From contig NZ_JOEY01000062.1 of the NCBI RefSeq assembly GCF_000718165.1, positions 4,268 through 68,267 of the forward strand: DNA of 64,000 nt. The letters are read 5' to 3'. This document shows, piece by piece, positions 19,497 through 28,053 of the stretch. The position numbers and the translations under genes were made by a program. Below the pieces are notes generated by a model. It was not told where the DNA came from and made no database searches. It saw only the letters and a program-made list of their open reading frames with translations. The stretch is from Streptomyces fulvoviolaceus (GTDB lineage: Bacteria > Actinomycetota > Actinomycetes > Streptomycetales > Streptomycetaceae). Numbering within the stretch: the first letter of the stretch is position 1; each line of letters starts with the position of its first letter.

Positions 19497-19994
19497 GTGC
19501 CGAACGACGCCCAACTACTCTTCGCCGACCACGTCGGCCGCTTCTACGCCCGCCAGTACGGCTTCCCGCCCATGGCCGGACGCCTGCTGGGCCACCTCCT
19601 CGTCTGCGATCCGCCACAGCAGACGATCGACGAGCTGGGCGAAGCCCTGCTGGCGAGCCGCAGCGCCGTCACCGGCGCGGTCAAACTGCTCGAGAACTAC
19701 GGGATGGCCCGGCGCACCCGCACCGCCGGTGAGCGCATGGACCGGGTGACCCTGAACCCGGACAGCCGCCAGCCGCAGAACTTCGACGCCGCCCTCCACC
19801 ACGAACATGCCGCACTGTTCCGGGAGGGCCTGGCACTCCTCGCCGACGCCCCACCGGAGCGCCGCGCCCCGCTGGAGGAGATGGTCGCGCTGGCCGAGTT
19901 CCTCGCCGAGCGCCTGCCCCGGCTGGTCGACGAGTGGGAAGCACACCGCGACGAACTGCGCGCCTCGGGACAACTGGCCGACCCTCGCGCATAG
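19497..19994 (+). CDS. GbsR/MarR-type winged-helix transcription regulator
   Basis: About 165 residues from GTG 19497; the frame is also open from ATG 19449. The start LFADHVGRFYARQYGFPPMAGRLLGHLLVCDPP and the recognition region LGEALLASRSAVTGAVKLLENYGM are typical of GbsR-like members of the MarR superfamily, which often govern osmolyte or transporter genes. I prefer 19497 because the upstream in-frame codons coincide with two palindromes that look like operators. It may regulate the adjacent transport genes or the repeat protein immediately downstream. Confidence 0.8.
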   Translation: MPNDAQLLFADHVGRFYARQYGFPPMAGRLLGHLLVCDPPQQTIDELGEALLASRSAVTGAVKLLENYGMARRTRTAGERMDRVTLNPDSRQPQNFDAALHHEHAALFREGLALLADAPPERRAPLEEMVALAEFLAERLPRLVDEWEAHRDELRASGQLADPRA

Positions 19995-20018
19995 CCCCAC
20001 ACAGAAAGGTTGCCCCTG

Positions 20019-20372
20019 ATGACCGAGCACGATCCGACCGCCCTGTCCGCCCTACGGAAGCGGGCAGAGCACGGCGCCCCCGGCGCGGTCGACGAGCTGA
20101 TCGAGCTCGCCGCCGAACTCGGCGACCTGAACGAGCTGCGCCGCCTTGCGGACGCGGGCAACACCGACGCAACCGACGAGCTCATCCAACTCGCCGCAGA
20201 TCAAGGCGACCTCGCAGAACTTCGACGCCTTTCCGACGGCGGCAACGCCACGGCCACCGACCAGCTGATCGAACTCGCCACCGAACAGGACAACTTGGAC
20301 GAGCTACGGCGCCTCGCTGACCGGGGCAACACCACCGCGGCCGAGCAGCTCGCAGAACTCACCGCCGACTAA
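20019..20372 (+). CDS. Small protein built from 28-residue helical repeats
   Basis: 117 residues from ATG 20019, which follows GAAAGG. Almost the whole protein consists of about four tandem units of 28 residues of the type LIELAAELGDLNELRRLADA followed by GNTDATDE, resembling a minimal TPR, HEAT or Sel1-like solenoid. It is strongly acidic, with no signal peptide or membrane segment. It lies 24 bases after the GbsR/MarR regulator and is probably cotranscribed with it. Function unknown; a protein-binding scaffold is the natural guess. Confidence 0.75.
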   Translation: MTEHDPTALSALRKRAEHGAPGAVDELIELAAELGDLNELRRLADAGNTDATDELIQLAADQGDLAELRRLSDGGNATATDQLIELATEQDNLDELRRLADRGNTTAAEQLAELTAD

Positions 20373-20449
20373 CGTCCGCCTACAGGCAGGCCGGTGTGAA
20401 GCACCGGCCCGCCCAGCGACGTCGGCGACGAGGCAGGCATCCGGGAGGC

Positions 20450-20845
20450 TCAGCAGGCGGCCTGCCGAGCCTCCCGGATGCAGGTGTCGAGGATGTCGAT
20501 GGCCGTGTCGACGTCGTCGTCGCTGTGGTCCGCCATGGCCTGCAGGCGGAAGCGGGCCGCGTCGGAGGCGACCGCGGGCTGCTCGACGAGATGCGCGACG
20601 AGACCGGCCCGGGCGATGAGACCGGAGGCCGTACGGCCGGCGGGGGTGTCACCGATGAGGACCGGCACGACCGGGCAGACCACGTCGCCCATGACCTCCA
20701 GACCGCGCGCCGTCAGCCCCTCGCGCAGCCGGGTGGCGACGGCCGCGACCGCCGCCCGCCGCCGGGCGCCCTCCGGCGAGGTCACGACGGACAGGGCGGC
20801 CAGAGCCACCGCGGTCTGTACGGGGGTGATGGCGCTCGACCGGAT
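20450..20845 (-). pseudogene. C-terminal remnant of a PLP-dependent aminotransferase (AONS/KBL-like)
   Basis: The reading SSAITPVQTAVALAALSVV, then a small domain with VVPVLIGD and HLVEQPAVASDAARFRLQAM, matches the C-terminal domain of fold-type I enzymes such as 8-amino-7-oxononanoate synthase. The N-terminal two thirds, including the PLP lysine, is absent: the sequence changes to an unrelated hydrolase remnant on the other strand at about 20850. Confidence 0.65.
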
Positions 20846-20859
20846 CCACACCGGCGAGC

Positions 20860-21077
20860 TGTCCCCGCCCCGTGGGCTGTTCTGGCACCCGGCCCCAGGC
20901 ACGGAGCCGGAGACCGACGACATCTGGGTCCACTACGGCTTCACCGGCACAGGCATCTGGATCTCACCTGGCAAGGACCGTTGGGCGGCTCTGCTCACCA
21001 ATAAGCTCTACTACACCCGCGACCGCGAGCCGCTCACCCACGTCCGCAACGCATTTCGCTCACTGGCCTTCGCCTGA
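20860..21077 (+). pseudogene. C-terminal remnant of a beta-lactamase-family serine hydrolase
   Basis: The last 70 residues (GFTGTGIWISPGKDRWAALL then TNKLYYTRDREPL) match the end of class C beta-lactamase-like hydrolases, including the HTGFTGT-type motif, here HYGFTGT. Nothing upstream encodes the catalytic SxxK region. It ends at TGA 21075-21077. Confidence 0.65.
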
Positions 21078-21108
21078 GCCGAGCCGGTTTCAGAGGTCTG
21101 CCAAGCGG

Positions 21109-21420
21109 CTATCGAAGCCGGCCCGTACGAGCCGTTCGTACCCCGACGAGCTGGCGGCAGCCCTTCGGGTCGACGAAGAACGGGTTGTGGGTCGCGTATA
21201 TGACCTGCGTACGCCCCTGCGGTGAGGTGGCGACCAGCTCGCGGAGCACCTTTGCGAAGGCTCGCGCCTGAGGCGGATGCTGGAACAGCTCGGGCTCCTC
21301 GATGGCCAGACACAGCGTCCGCATCCCGTCGACGGGACGCCTCCGGTCGGCCAAGACCTTCAGTGCCGCGACGATCAGGGCCCGTTGGAAGCCGTGTCCT
21401 TGAGCGCGAGCTGGGCGATC
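21109..21420 (-). pseudogene. Fragment of an OLD-family ATP-dependent nuclease
   Basis: Contains KGHGFQRA-like GHGFQRALIVAALKVLA, the Walker B/signature segment LAIEEPELFQHPPQARAF and YATHNPFFVDP, all typical of the ATPase half of OLD (overcoming lysogeny defect) nucleases. Both the N-terminal Walker A and the C-terminal Toprim domain are missing, so this is an internal fragment, perhaps left from a former defence or repair gene. Confidence 0.65.
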
Positions 21421-21551
21421 GCAGCGCGGGGACGGCGCCCTCACGTCCATCCTGCCTGCTCATCCGGCCAGTGCCGCCATGCCGGCGGGCGCCGGTCAGC
21501 TCAATCTGAAGGCAGCCGGTGACGCGGCCGGGAGCAGTTCCCTGCTTGAGC

Positions 21552-21605
21552 TTGTGCATGGAAACCGATCAGTTTACAGTGAGGGCAAGCGAAACCGATC
21601 GGTTT
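21552..21605 (+). promoter_or_regulatory. Promoter with paired TetR-type operators (cassette 1)
   Basis: The -35 TTGTGC (21552-21557) and -10 TACAGT (21575-21580) are 17 bp apart. The spacer holds AAACCGATCAGTTT (21562-21575) and a perfect AAACCGATCGGTTT follows at 21592-21605, over the expected transcription start. It drives the SDR and NTF2-like operon. Confidence 0.75.
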
Positions 21606-21626
21606 CCTCTGGGAGTGCGGGAGTGC

Positions 21627-22442
21627 ATGATGACGACGAATCGGCCGGTGGCCCTGGTGACGGGGGCGTCATCCGGCATCGGGAAGGAAACCGCGCTCGC
21701 GCTGGTCGCGGCGGGTTTCGAGGTGGCCGGCACAGGCCGGGACACCTCACGCGTCACCCCGCTCCAAGGTGTGACGTTCTTCGACCTCGACGTGGTCAGT
21801 GACAAGTCGGTCACCACCGTGGTCCAGCAGGTGATCGACCGGTTCGGGCGGATCGACGTCCTGGTCAACAACGCCGGCATCGGCTCGATAGGCGCGGCCG
21901 AGGAAACCTCCGTCGCGCAGGCCCAGGGCGTCTTCGACATCAACGTCTTCGGGGTCTTGCGCATGGTGAAGGAGGTTCTGCCGCACATGCGTGCCCAGGG
22001 ACGCGGGCGCATCATCAACCTCTCATCAGTGCAGGGGTTCATCCCCGCTCCGTACATGGCCGTCTACGGCGCGTCCAAGCACGCGATCGAGGGCTACTCC
22101 CAGTCCCTGGACCATGAGGTGCGGCAGTACGGCGTCCGGTCGCTCCTCGTCGAACCCGCCTACACCAGGACCGGATTCGAGGCCAACAGCGCGAAGCCCG
22201 ACACGCCCCTGCAGGTCTACGCGGACCAGCGGCACATCTTCGACCGCCTGATGACGGAGGCGATCAAGGGCGGCGACGACCCCGCCGTGGTCGCCAAGGC
22301 GATCGTCGCGGCAGCGACCGACGCGAAGCCGAAACTGCGCTATGCCGCCGGCCCCATGGCCGGACGCGCGCGCCTGCTCCGCTTTGTTCCCGCCTGGGTC
22401 CTGGACAAGCAGATCCGCACGATGAACAAGCTGGCCGGCTGA
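21627..22442 (+). CDS. Short-chain dehydrogenase/reductase (SDR), copy A
   Basis: About 271 residues of the classical NAD(P)-dependent SDR fold: nucleotide motif TGASSGIG near residue 12, NNAGIG, catalytic serine in NLSSVQGF and active-site YGASK. The C-terminal segment GRARLLRFVPAWVLD may be amphipathic or membrane-associated. It is a close paralogue of 43631-44446, with the same start context (GGGAGTGCATGATGACGAC) and the same operator pair. ATG 21627 or 21630 can start it. It is the first gene of an operon with the NTF2-like protein. Substrate unknown. Confidence 0.9.
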   Translation: MMTTNRPVALVTGASSGIGKETALALVAAGFEVAGTGRDTSRVTPLQGVTFFDLDVVSDKSVTTVVQQVIDRFGRIDVLVNNAGIGSIGAAEETSVAQAQGVFDINVFGVLRMVKEVLPHMRAQGRGRIINLSSVQGFIPAPYMAVYGASKHAIEGYSQSLDHEVRQYGVRSLLVEPAYTRTGFEANSAKPDTPLQVYADQRHIFDRLMTEAIKGGDDPAVVAKAIVAAATDAKPKLRYAAGPMAGRARLLRFVPAWVLDKQIRTMNKLAG

Positions 22443-22492
22443 CCCCCGCCACCCCACGCACTCCATCGCGCCGTTGATACCGGGAGAGACCC

Positions 22493-23011
22493 ATGTCCGA
22501 GACCCCGCGCTCCGCCGCCGCTACCGTCGCGAGCTGGCGCGCCGCCTCAGAACGCGGTGACGTCGACGCCGCAATCGCGTGCCTGAGCCAGGACGTCGTG
22601 CTCAGCTCGCCGCTCACCGAACAGTTTCGCTTCGAGGGACCTGCCCAGCTGCGCGATTTCCTGACCTCGGCGTTCACTGCGGTCGAGGACATCCGCTTCC
22701 ACACCCAGACCGGCGAGGGCGACGCGTACTCGCTGTTCTACCGGGCGCGGGTGGGATCCCAGCCGTTCGAGGAAGCGCAGCTGCTGCGGTTCGACGGCGA
22801 GGCACGCATCAAGGAGATCACGCTCTTCGGGCGTCCGATGCCGGCCCTCACCGCCCTGATGATCAGCGCGGGGTCGGAGCTCGCCCGAAGGCAGGGCCGC
22901 CGTGGTGTCGCGGCGCTCATGCGCGCCAGCGCCGCGCCCGTGCACGCGATGGTCACCTTCGGGGACCGCCGCTTGGTCCCGCTGACCCGGCCGGCAGCCC
23001 GGCGGATCTGA
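22493..23011 (+). CDS. NTF2/SnoaL-like protein
   Basis: 172 residues. The cone-fold hallmarks are ASERGDVDAAIACLSQDVVL near the N-terminus, then TEQFRFEGPAQLRDFLTSAF and ending strands around EAQLLRFDGEARIKEITLF. Such proteins are small-molecule enzymes or binding proteins (for example SnoaL cyclases and ketosteroid isomerases). It starts 50 bases after the SDR and shares its promoter, so it probably acts on the same substrate. The following 290 bases to 23302 show no convincing gene. Confidence 0.8.
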   Translation: MSETPRSAAATVASWRAASERGDVDAAIACLSQDVVLSSPLTEQFRFEGPAQLRDFLTSAFTAVEDIRFHTQTGEGDAYSLFYRARVGSQPFEEAQLLRFDGEARIKEITLFGRPMPALTALMISAGSELARRQGRRGVAALMRASAAPVHAMVTFGDRRLVPLTRPAARRI

Positions 23012-23301
23012 GTGCACCAGGTCCACCTGCCGTTTGGCCCCGTTTCCCTTCCAGGAGTCGGCGGTAGCCGCAGGCGATGCCCTCGGCCGACAGTTCCGGG
23101 ACCCAGGAACGCAGGAAGTACTTGCCGTCCAGGTGGGCTTCGGCTCGCCATGACGACACGGGCGAAGCCGACTCCCCAAGACTGGCTGCTGAAGGCGGTG
23201 TCCTCCACCGGTCACGGCAGCGTCCAGCCGATTCCCCACGCGCCGAAGTGACCGCAACTCGCCGCGCCCTCCGGCGACTTGACTCAGCAGGAGACGCTCG
23301 C

Positions 23302-24448
23302 ATGAGACGACGTACGTTCCTTACGGCGACCACCGCGTCACTGGCCGCCACCCAACTCGCCGGGCCGACCTCCGCCTCCGCATCTGGTTCAACAGCCAGA
23401 AACTACGAGGTTGTTGCACGCTTCTGGGACGCGATGCCGACGGGCGTCACCGTCTCGCGCCGCGGCCGGGTCTTCGTCAACTTTCCCCGCTGGGGCGACG
23501 ACGTCCCGTTCACCGTCGCCGAGCTGCGGGAAGCCGGTGGCCTATCCCGACGCCGAGGTGAACCGCGAGGACGCCTCCGACCTGGCCGGGCACTTCCAGT
23601 CGGTACAGAGCGTCGTCGTCGACCCGGCCGACCGGCTGTGGATCCTCGACACCGGAAGCCCGCTGTTCGCCGGGTCCTCCTACGGCGGCCCCAAGCTCGT
23701 GGCGGTCGACCTGCGCAGCGACCGCATCGTACGGAAGATCCTCTTCCCGCCCGAGGTGGTGCCGGCGAACAGCTACCCCAACGACGTGCGCTTTGACCTG
23801 CGGCGCGGCGCCGAGGGCACGGCGTTCATCACCGACTCGGGCGGCTCGAACGGCGTGATCGTGGTCGACCTCGCCACCGGCCGCTCCTGGCGGCGACTGA
23901 CCGGGCATCCCTCGGCGCTCCCGGACGAGCGGTTCCTCCCGGTCATCGAGGGCGAGCCCTTCATGGTCCGCCCCGCGGGCGGCGAACCCACGTACTACGA
24001 GACCGGCTCCGACGGCATCGCTCTCAGCGCCGACGGCACGCGCCTCTACTACTGCCCGCTGTCCAGCCGCCGACTGCACAGCGTGTCCACCGATGCCCTC
24101 GCCGACCCGGACGCCACGGACTCCGAAGTGGCGGCGACGGTCGAGGACCTCGGGTTCAAGCCGATGGCCGACGGCCTGGAGAGCGACGACAAGGGGCGGC
24201 TCTACGGCGGCGACCTGGAACACAACTCCCTCTGGCGCAGGAGCCCGAACGGCACCTACCGGACCCTCGCCCAGGGGAACGACCTGCTCTGGGTCGACAC
24301 CCTGTCCGTCGCCTCGGACCGGCATCTCTACGCCATCGCCAACCAGCTCAACCGGCTGTCGCCCTTCCACGAAGGCAAGGACCTGCGCCGCAAGCCCTAC
24401 CTCCTGACCCGCCTGCCGATCGACGCCGGGCCGGTCAGGCTCGTCTGA
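23302..24448 (+). pseudogene. Yellow/major royal jelly-like secreted protein, frameshifted
   Basis: ATG 23302 follows AGGAG; the first 30 residues form a Tat-type signal (MRRRTFLTATTASLAATQLA). The beta-propeller begins in one frame (EVVARFWDAMPTGVTVSRRG) and after AELR continues in the next frame as KPVAYPDAEVN, VVVDPADRLWILDTG and SYPNDVRFDLRRG to a stop at 24448. One surplus G in the GGG run 23528-23530 explains the shift. Bacterial members are L-dopachrome-tautomerase-related or quinoprotein-like, with no settled role. A sequencing error is possible. Confidence 0.8.
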
Positions 24449-24502
24449 CCTCTCCGGCTCGCGTCATCTGGCTGCGGTACACCGGACGGCCGACGGACCT
24501 GC

Positions 24503-24718
24503 TTCCAAGCCACGGTGCAGCGAGACAAGGGGAAGAAACCGCTGGTCGCCTGCTTCGGCGGGATCCCGCTCAAGCGACAACGCATCGCCGTCATTACCGA
24601 CCGCCAGCCGGATATGGCTACTACCCGGCGCAACGAGCTGATTCATCGGCTCCTTGCCGAGCGGTGCGAGATGCGCGAGGGGCGGGCTGGGCTCCAAGTC
24701 CACCACGTCCGCAAACTG
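24503..24718 (+). pseudogene. C-terminal remnant of a group II intron maturase/reverse transcriptase
   Basis: Reads VQRDKGKKPLVACFGGIPLK, then ATTRRNELIHRLLAERCEM and LQVHHVRKL. This matches the end of group II intron-encoded proteins, where an HNH-type endonuclease domain has CExC-type cysteines and HHIRKL. The RT and maturase domains and the ribozyme are absent. One expected cysteine is also missing (CEMREG), so it is not functional. Confidence 0.65.
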
Positions 24719-24756
24719 ACTTCGGGGCCCGCCGAACGGCGCCCCTCCGCCCGGAC

Positions 24757-24803
24757 TTGCGCGCGAAAACCGATCGGTTTACGATGAGGGAACCGATCGG
24801 TTT
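24757..24803 (+). promoter_or_regulatory. Promoter with paired TetR-type operators (cassette 2)
   Basis: The -35 TTGCGC (24757-24762), 17-bp spacer and -10 TACGAT (24780-24785). AAACCGATCGGTTT occupies 24767-24780 and GAACCGATCGGTTT follows at 24790-24803. Downstream are an SDR remnant and the DUF1330 gene. Confidence 0.75.
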
Positions 24804-24919
24804 TCCCCGCGTGGGGCCAAAAAGGCGTACCCAACGGCACGGGAAGCGTACTTCAGATTCCCGCGACCTCAGCCTTCGCCCGAGCACTGGAAATGCGTTC
24901 TTCACGGCCAGTCTCCGAG

Positions 24920-25021
24920 ATGACGCAAATCGCGACCGACGTCGACATCATCATCAACAATGCCGGCGCCCTACTGCCGGTGCCCCGCGCCCGCCCAGAG
25001 CGGCAAACACCAGTTCCCTGA
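24920..25021 (+). pseudogene. SDR remnant behind an intact regulated promoter
   Basis: A 33-codon frame from ATG 24920 reads DVDIIINNAGALLP, the NNAG strand of an SDR, then diverges and stops at 25021. The nucleotide-binding N-terminus and the active site are lacking. A deletion has probably removed an SDR gene that this regulated promoter once served, since cassettes 1, 3 and 6 all precede SDR genes. Confidence 0.55.
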
Positions 25022-25041
25022 GACCGGAGAGGGTATTAGCA

Positions 25042-25413
25042 ATGAGCACGAATTCACAGAAGAAGAAGTTTTACGCCCTGAATATGTTTGACGTGGTCGA
25101 CCTGGAGAAGTACCTCACGTATTTCAGTCGTTTGCCCGAAGAGGCTCCGCAATATGGCGGTCGAATGGTGGCGTTTGGCCGTTTCCGGGACAACGTAGCC
25201 GGTGACCTCGCGTCGCGGCAGGTTCTGTTTCTCGTTGAATGGGAGTCCGAAGAGGCGTTCAACAGCTTCCGGGACGATCCGGACTTGGCCGACTTGCATC
25301 CGCTGCGGGAGACCGGGACGGCATCCTATGTCTGGCAGACGTTCGATGGTCTCGATATGAGTGACCCCGCCGACGTTTCGCTCGACGATGTACTGGCGGT
25401 GCTCAAGCCTTAA
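25042..25413 (+). CDS. DUF1330-like dimeric alpha/beta-barrel protein
   Basis: 123 residues. Starts at ATG 25042 after GGAGAGGG. The pattern KFYALNMFDVVDLEKYLTYF, YGGRMVAFGRF and FLVEWESEEAFNSFRDDPD is that of the DUF1330/dimeric alpha-beta barrel group, small proteins often found near catabolic genes. It lies about 240 bases downstream of operator cassette 2 and is probably controlled by it. The lower-GC, lysine-rich start (NSQKKKFYALNMF) differs from its neighbours and may point to transfer. Confidence 0.75.
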   Translation: MSTNSQKKKFYALNMFDVVDLEKYLTYFSRLPEEAPQYGGRMVAFGRFRDNVAGDLASRQVLFLVEWESEEAFNSFRDDPDLADLHPLRETGTASYVWQTFDGLDMSDPADVSLDDVLAVLKP

Positions 25414-25679
25414 AACTCGCATCGCTACGGAGCCGGATGAGCCAGCTGACGAGTCGTTGGCCGGCGAAGGGCGCCTCCGGCAACCGCGGACGCCGTTGGA
25501 GGCTCGGCGGTCCAGTTGGTACTCCAGCAGCGTTTCTGCTATCCGGCCTGGTCAGGAGGCATCTCCCGGGGTGCAGTCGGCTGATGGCGCGTCAGGGGAG
25601 GTCTTGGCTGACCACCCCTCCAAGACGTGGATCCAGAAGGCTCGCCAGGCGAGGACGATGGCTGTCCTACTCGGTCGGC

Positions 25680-25925
25680 ATGGTGATCACCGAAACGATC
25701 CACGAACACCTGCTGAAGGTCCCCGCCTCAGCCTGGACCCCGGTCGTCGAGACCGACGGTGAGGCCCGTGACGAGGCCTGGGTCGCCGAGATCACCGGCA
25801 AGCTCCTGGACGGCCGACTCAAGGGCATACGGATGACGTGCTTCGCGACCAACACCCCTGACCGGCCGATCGCCGAGTTGGAGCTCCGTCACCGGCTGTG
25901 GGCCCGGGCCGAGCACCGGATTGAC
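25680..25925 (+). pseudogene. IS1380-family transposase remnant
   Basis: The frame reads ETIHEHLLKVPASAWTPVVE, then DEAWVAEITGKLLDG and CFATNTPDRPIAELELRHR, matching a central stretch of IS1380-type transposases but with an internal deletion between GRLKGIRM and TCFATNT. No start, catalytic core or ends were found. The rest of the gap 25414-25940 shows nothing recognisable. Confidence 0.6.
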
Positions 25926-25940
25926 GGGCGCTCGGCCAGC

Positions 25941-27044
25941 TCACACCTCCAGCACCAGCCGCTCTCCTTCCGGTGCACGCGAGACGCAGGGCAGCATGGC
26001 GCCGGCCGCACGTTCGGTGGCCGTGAGCCGGCGGTCACGGTGATCGACACGGCCATGGGCCACCCGTACCCGGCAGGTGCCGCAGAACCCCTGGCGGCAG
26101 GAGAACGGTAGGTCCGGCAGGGCCTCGTGAAGAACGTCCAGGGCGGAGCGGTCGTACGGCACCGGCAGAACCCGTCCGGTGCCGCCCAGTTGAAGCTCGA
26201 AGGGACGGCCGTCCGTGATCGGGGCCGGGGCGAAACGCTCGAAATGCAGAGCGGACGCGCAGCTGTCACCGAACGCGCGCCGAACGCCGTCGATCATGGG
26301 CGCGAGCCCGCAGCAGTACACCGCACCCGCCGCCGGGATCGAGCTCAGCAGATCGGCTGCTGCGGGCACGCCGAACTCGTCGTCCGGACGGATGGAGACC
26401 CGGCCGGGGACTGCGGCCGCGAGTTCGGCCAGCTCTGCCGCAAAGGGCATCGAACCGCGGCTGCGGCCGATGTGCACGAGCCTCCAGTCCAGCCCGCGCC
26501 GGGCGGCCTCCCGGGCCATCGGCAGGATAGGGGTGATTCCGATGCCGCCCGCGATGAGCAGGACGGATGCCTCGGCGGCAAAGGGGAAGCCGTTCCGGGG
26601 CCGCCCGGTGATGGCGACCCGCACACCGTCTCCGAGGGCGTCGTGTACCTCGGCCGAACCGCCCCCACCGTCGGCGATGCGGCGCACCGCGATGCGGTAC
26701 CCGTGCCGGTCGGCAGGGTCGCCGCACAGCGAGTACTGCCGTTTGCGGCCGGAGGGCAGGTGCAGTTCGATGTGGGCGCCGGGCTGCCAGAGCGGGAGTA
26801 CTCCCCCGTCGGGTGCTGCCAGCCGCAGGGAGACGACATCCTCGGCCTCCTGGTGCTTGGCGGCGACCACCAGTTCCCGGATCACGGGCATCTCGGTGGC
26901 CCGCGGGCGCCTGGGAGGAGTGCTGCGCCGCGCGAGGCGCGTGACCGCGTGGTCGCTGAAAGCCGCCAGCTTCTGCATGAAGGAGTCGCCGCGCGGCCTG
27001 CCGTACAGGTCCGGCGGCCGGGTGGCGGGTGTGTCGATGTCCAT
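25941..27044 (-). CDS. Ferredoxin-NAD(P)H reductase with C-terminal 2Fe-2S domain
   Basis: 367 residues. An FAD-binding barrel with RQYSLCGDPADR near residue 135, an NAD(P) domain with IAGGIGITPILPM, and a plant-type ferredoxin domain with FSCRQGFCGTCRVRV and a late fourth cysteine (MLPCVSR). It resembles phthalate-dioxygenase-type reductases and would pass electrons from NAD(P)H to an oxygenase or diiron partner. ATG 27044 has GAGG upstream; ATG 27071, which overlaps the stop of the upstream gene, is possible. It is last in a five-gene operon whose preceding gene encodes a likely diiron protein. Confidence 0.88.
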   Translation of the reverse strand: MDIDTPATRPPDLYGRPRGDSFMQKLAAFSDHAVTRLARRSTPPRRPRATEMPVIRELVVAAKHQEAEDVVSLRLAAPDGGVLPLWQPGAHIELHLPSGRKRQYSLCGDPADRHGYRIAVRRIADGGGGSAEVHDALGDGVRVAITGRPRNGFPFAAEASVLLIAGGIGITPILPMAREAARRGLDWRLVHIGRSRGSMPFAAELAELAAAVPGRVSIRPDDEFGVPAAADLLSSIPAAGAVYCCGLAPMIDGVRRAFGDSCASALHFERFAPAPITDGRPFELQLGGTGRVLPVPYDRSALDVLHEALPDLPFSCRQGFCGTCRVRVAHGRVDHRDRRLTATERAAGAMLPCVSRAPEGERLVLEV

Positions 27045-27067
27045 GGGATGCCTCGCTGGTTGCCGGG

Positions 27068-27979
27068 TCATCGGGCAGCCGCTCGGGCGGCGGGGGACGT
27101 TGCCAGGTAGGCGACCGCCTGCTGGGTCGAGCCCTCCTGGGTCGGGTGGTAGCCGGGGCGGAAGTAGCGCAGCACCGAGCGGGTGAACGAGACCGGCGGG
27201 GGCAACAGGTCCTTGCGGGCCGCGGCCAGGTAGTCGCGGAAGCGGACCTCGACCCGGTCGTCGAGTTCGGGGTCGGCGCTCATCAGGAAGCGGACTCCGC
27301 GGATCCACAGCCGGGTCAGCACCGGAGCGGTGACGAGCATGCCGACCACTCGGCGCCGGTAGCGGGGATCGAGGTGCACCAGCAGGTCGAACGCGACCGA
27401 ACGGTGTTCGACCTCCTCCGCGCCGTGCCAGCGGAACAGATCGAGCATCGCGGGGTCCGCGCCGGTGTGGTCCAGGTGCCGGTTGCCGAGAATCCAGTGA
27501 CCCATGTACGCGGTGAAGTGCTCGAAGGCCGCTATGAGGGCGAGCCGTTGGAGGAGGTGCGCGTGTGTGGCGGCCCGCGTCAGCTCCGGCCGGTCTCCGA
27601 GCACCCTTCGGAAGATCCATTCGGACTGCAGGGTGTACGGAGCCGGATCCAGCCCCTTGGCGAGCAGGTGCTCCAGGACCTCCTGGTGCGCCTCGGCGTG
27701 CATCGCTTCCTGGCCGATGAAGCCGCGTACGTCCTCGCGCAGCCGGTCGTCGGTGATCAGTGGCAGTGCCTGCTCGAAGGTGCGCACGAACCAGCGTTCG
27801 AGCTCGGGGAGCATGAGGTGGAGCACATCGAAGGTGTGGGTCGCGAAGGGCTCACCCGGCAGCCAGTGCAGCGGGGTGGTGCTCCAGTCGAAGGTGACGT
27901 CCCGGGGTTGCAGCACCAGGTCGTGGTGGTCGAGGGGCTCGGACGGACGCTCCGGGTGGGCATGTGCGGCTCGGAACAT
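27068..27979 (-). CDS. PF10118-type metal-dependent hydrolase, ferritin-like
   Basis: 303 residues, mostly helical. Candidate metal ligands are EAMHAEAHQ near residue 90 and HGAEEVEHRSVAFD near 190, fitting a dinuclear iron site. The family is named predicted metal-dependent hydrolase, but it is commonly paired with ferredoxin reductases, as here, which favours an oxidative role. Its stop overlaps the possible ATG 27071 of the reductase. Operon order is SDR, MBL, alpha/beta hydrolase, this gene, reductase. Confidence 0.8.
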   Translation of the reverse strand: MFRAAHAHPERPSEPLDHHDLVLQPRDVTFDWSTTPLHWLPGEPFATHTFDVLHLMLPELERWFVRTFEQALPLITDDRLREDVRGFIGQEAMHAEAHQEVLEHLLAKGLDPAPYTLQSEWIFRRVLGDRPELTRAATHAHLLQRLALIAAFEHFTAYMGHWILGNRHLDHTGADPAMLDLFRWHGAEEVEHRSVAFDLLVHLDPRYRRRVVGMLVTAPVLTRLWIRGVRFLMSADPELDDRVEVRFRDYLAAARKDLLPPPVSFTRSVLRYFRPGYHPTQEGSTQQAVAYLATSPAARAAAR

Positions 27980-28053
27980 GACAGGTTCCTCCTCCGTCAG
28001 CGATCGGTGTGTGCGAAGAGACGGTCAGGCAGTCGTCCAGTACTGCCGGTGCG

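Noticed and set aside
25414..25680. Protein-coding gene before the IS1380 remnant
   Set aside because: The open frame is Arg/Gly-rich with no motif, and it joins the transposase remnant only by chance.
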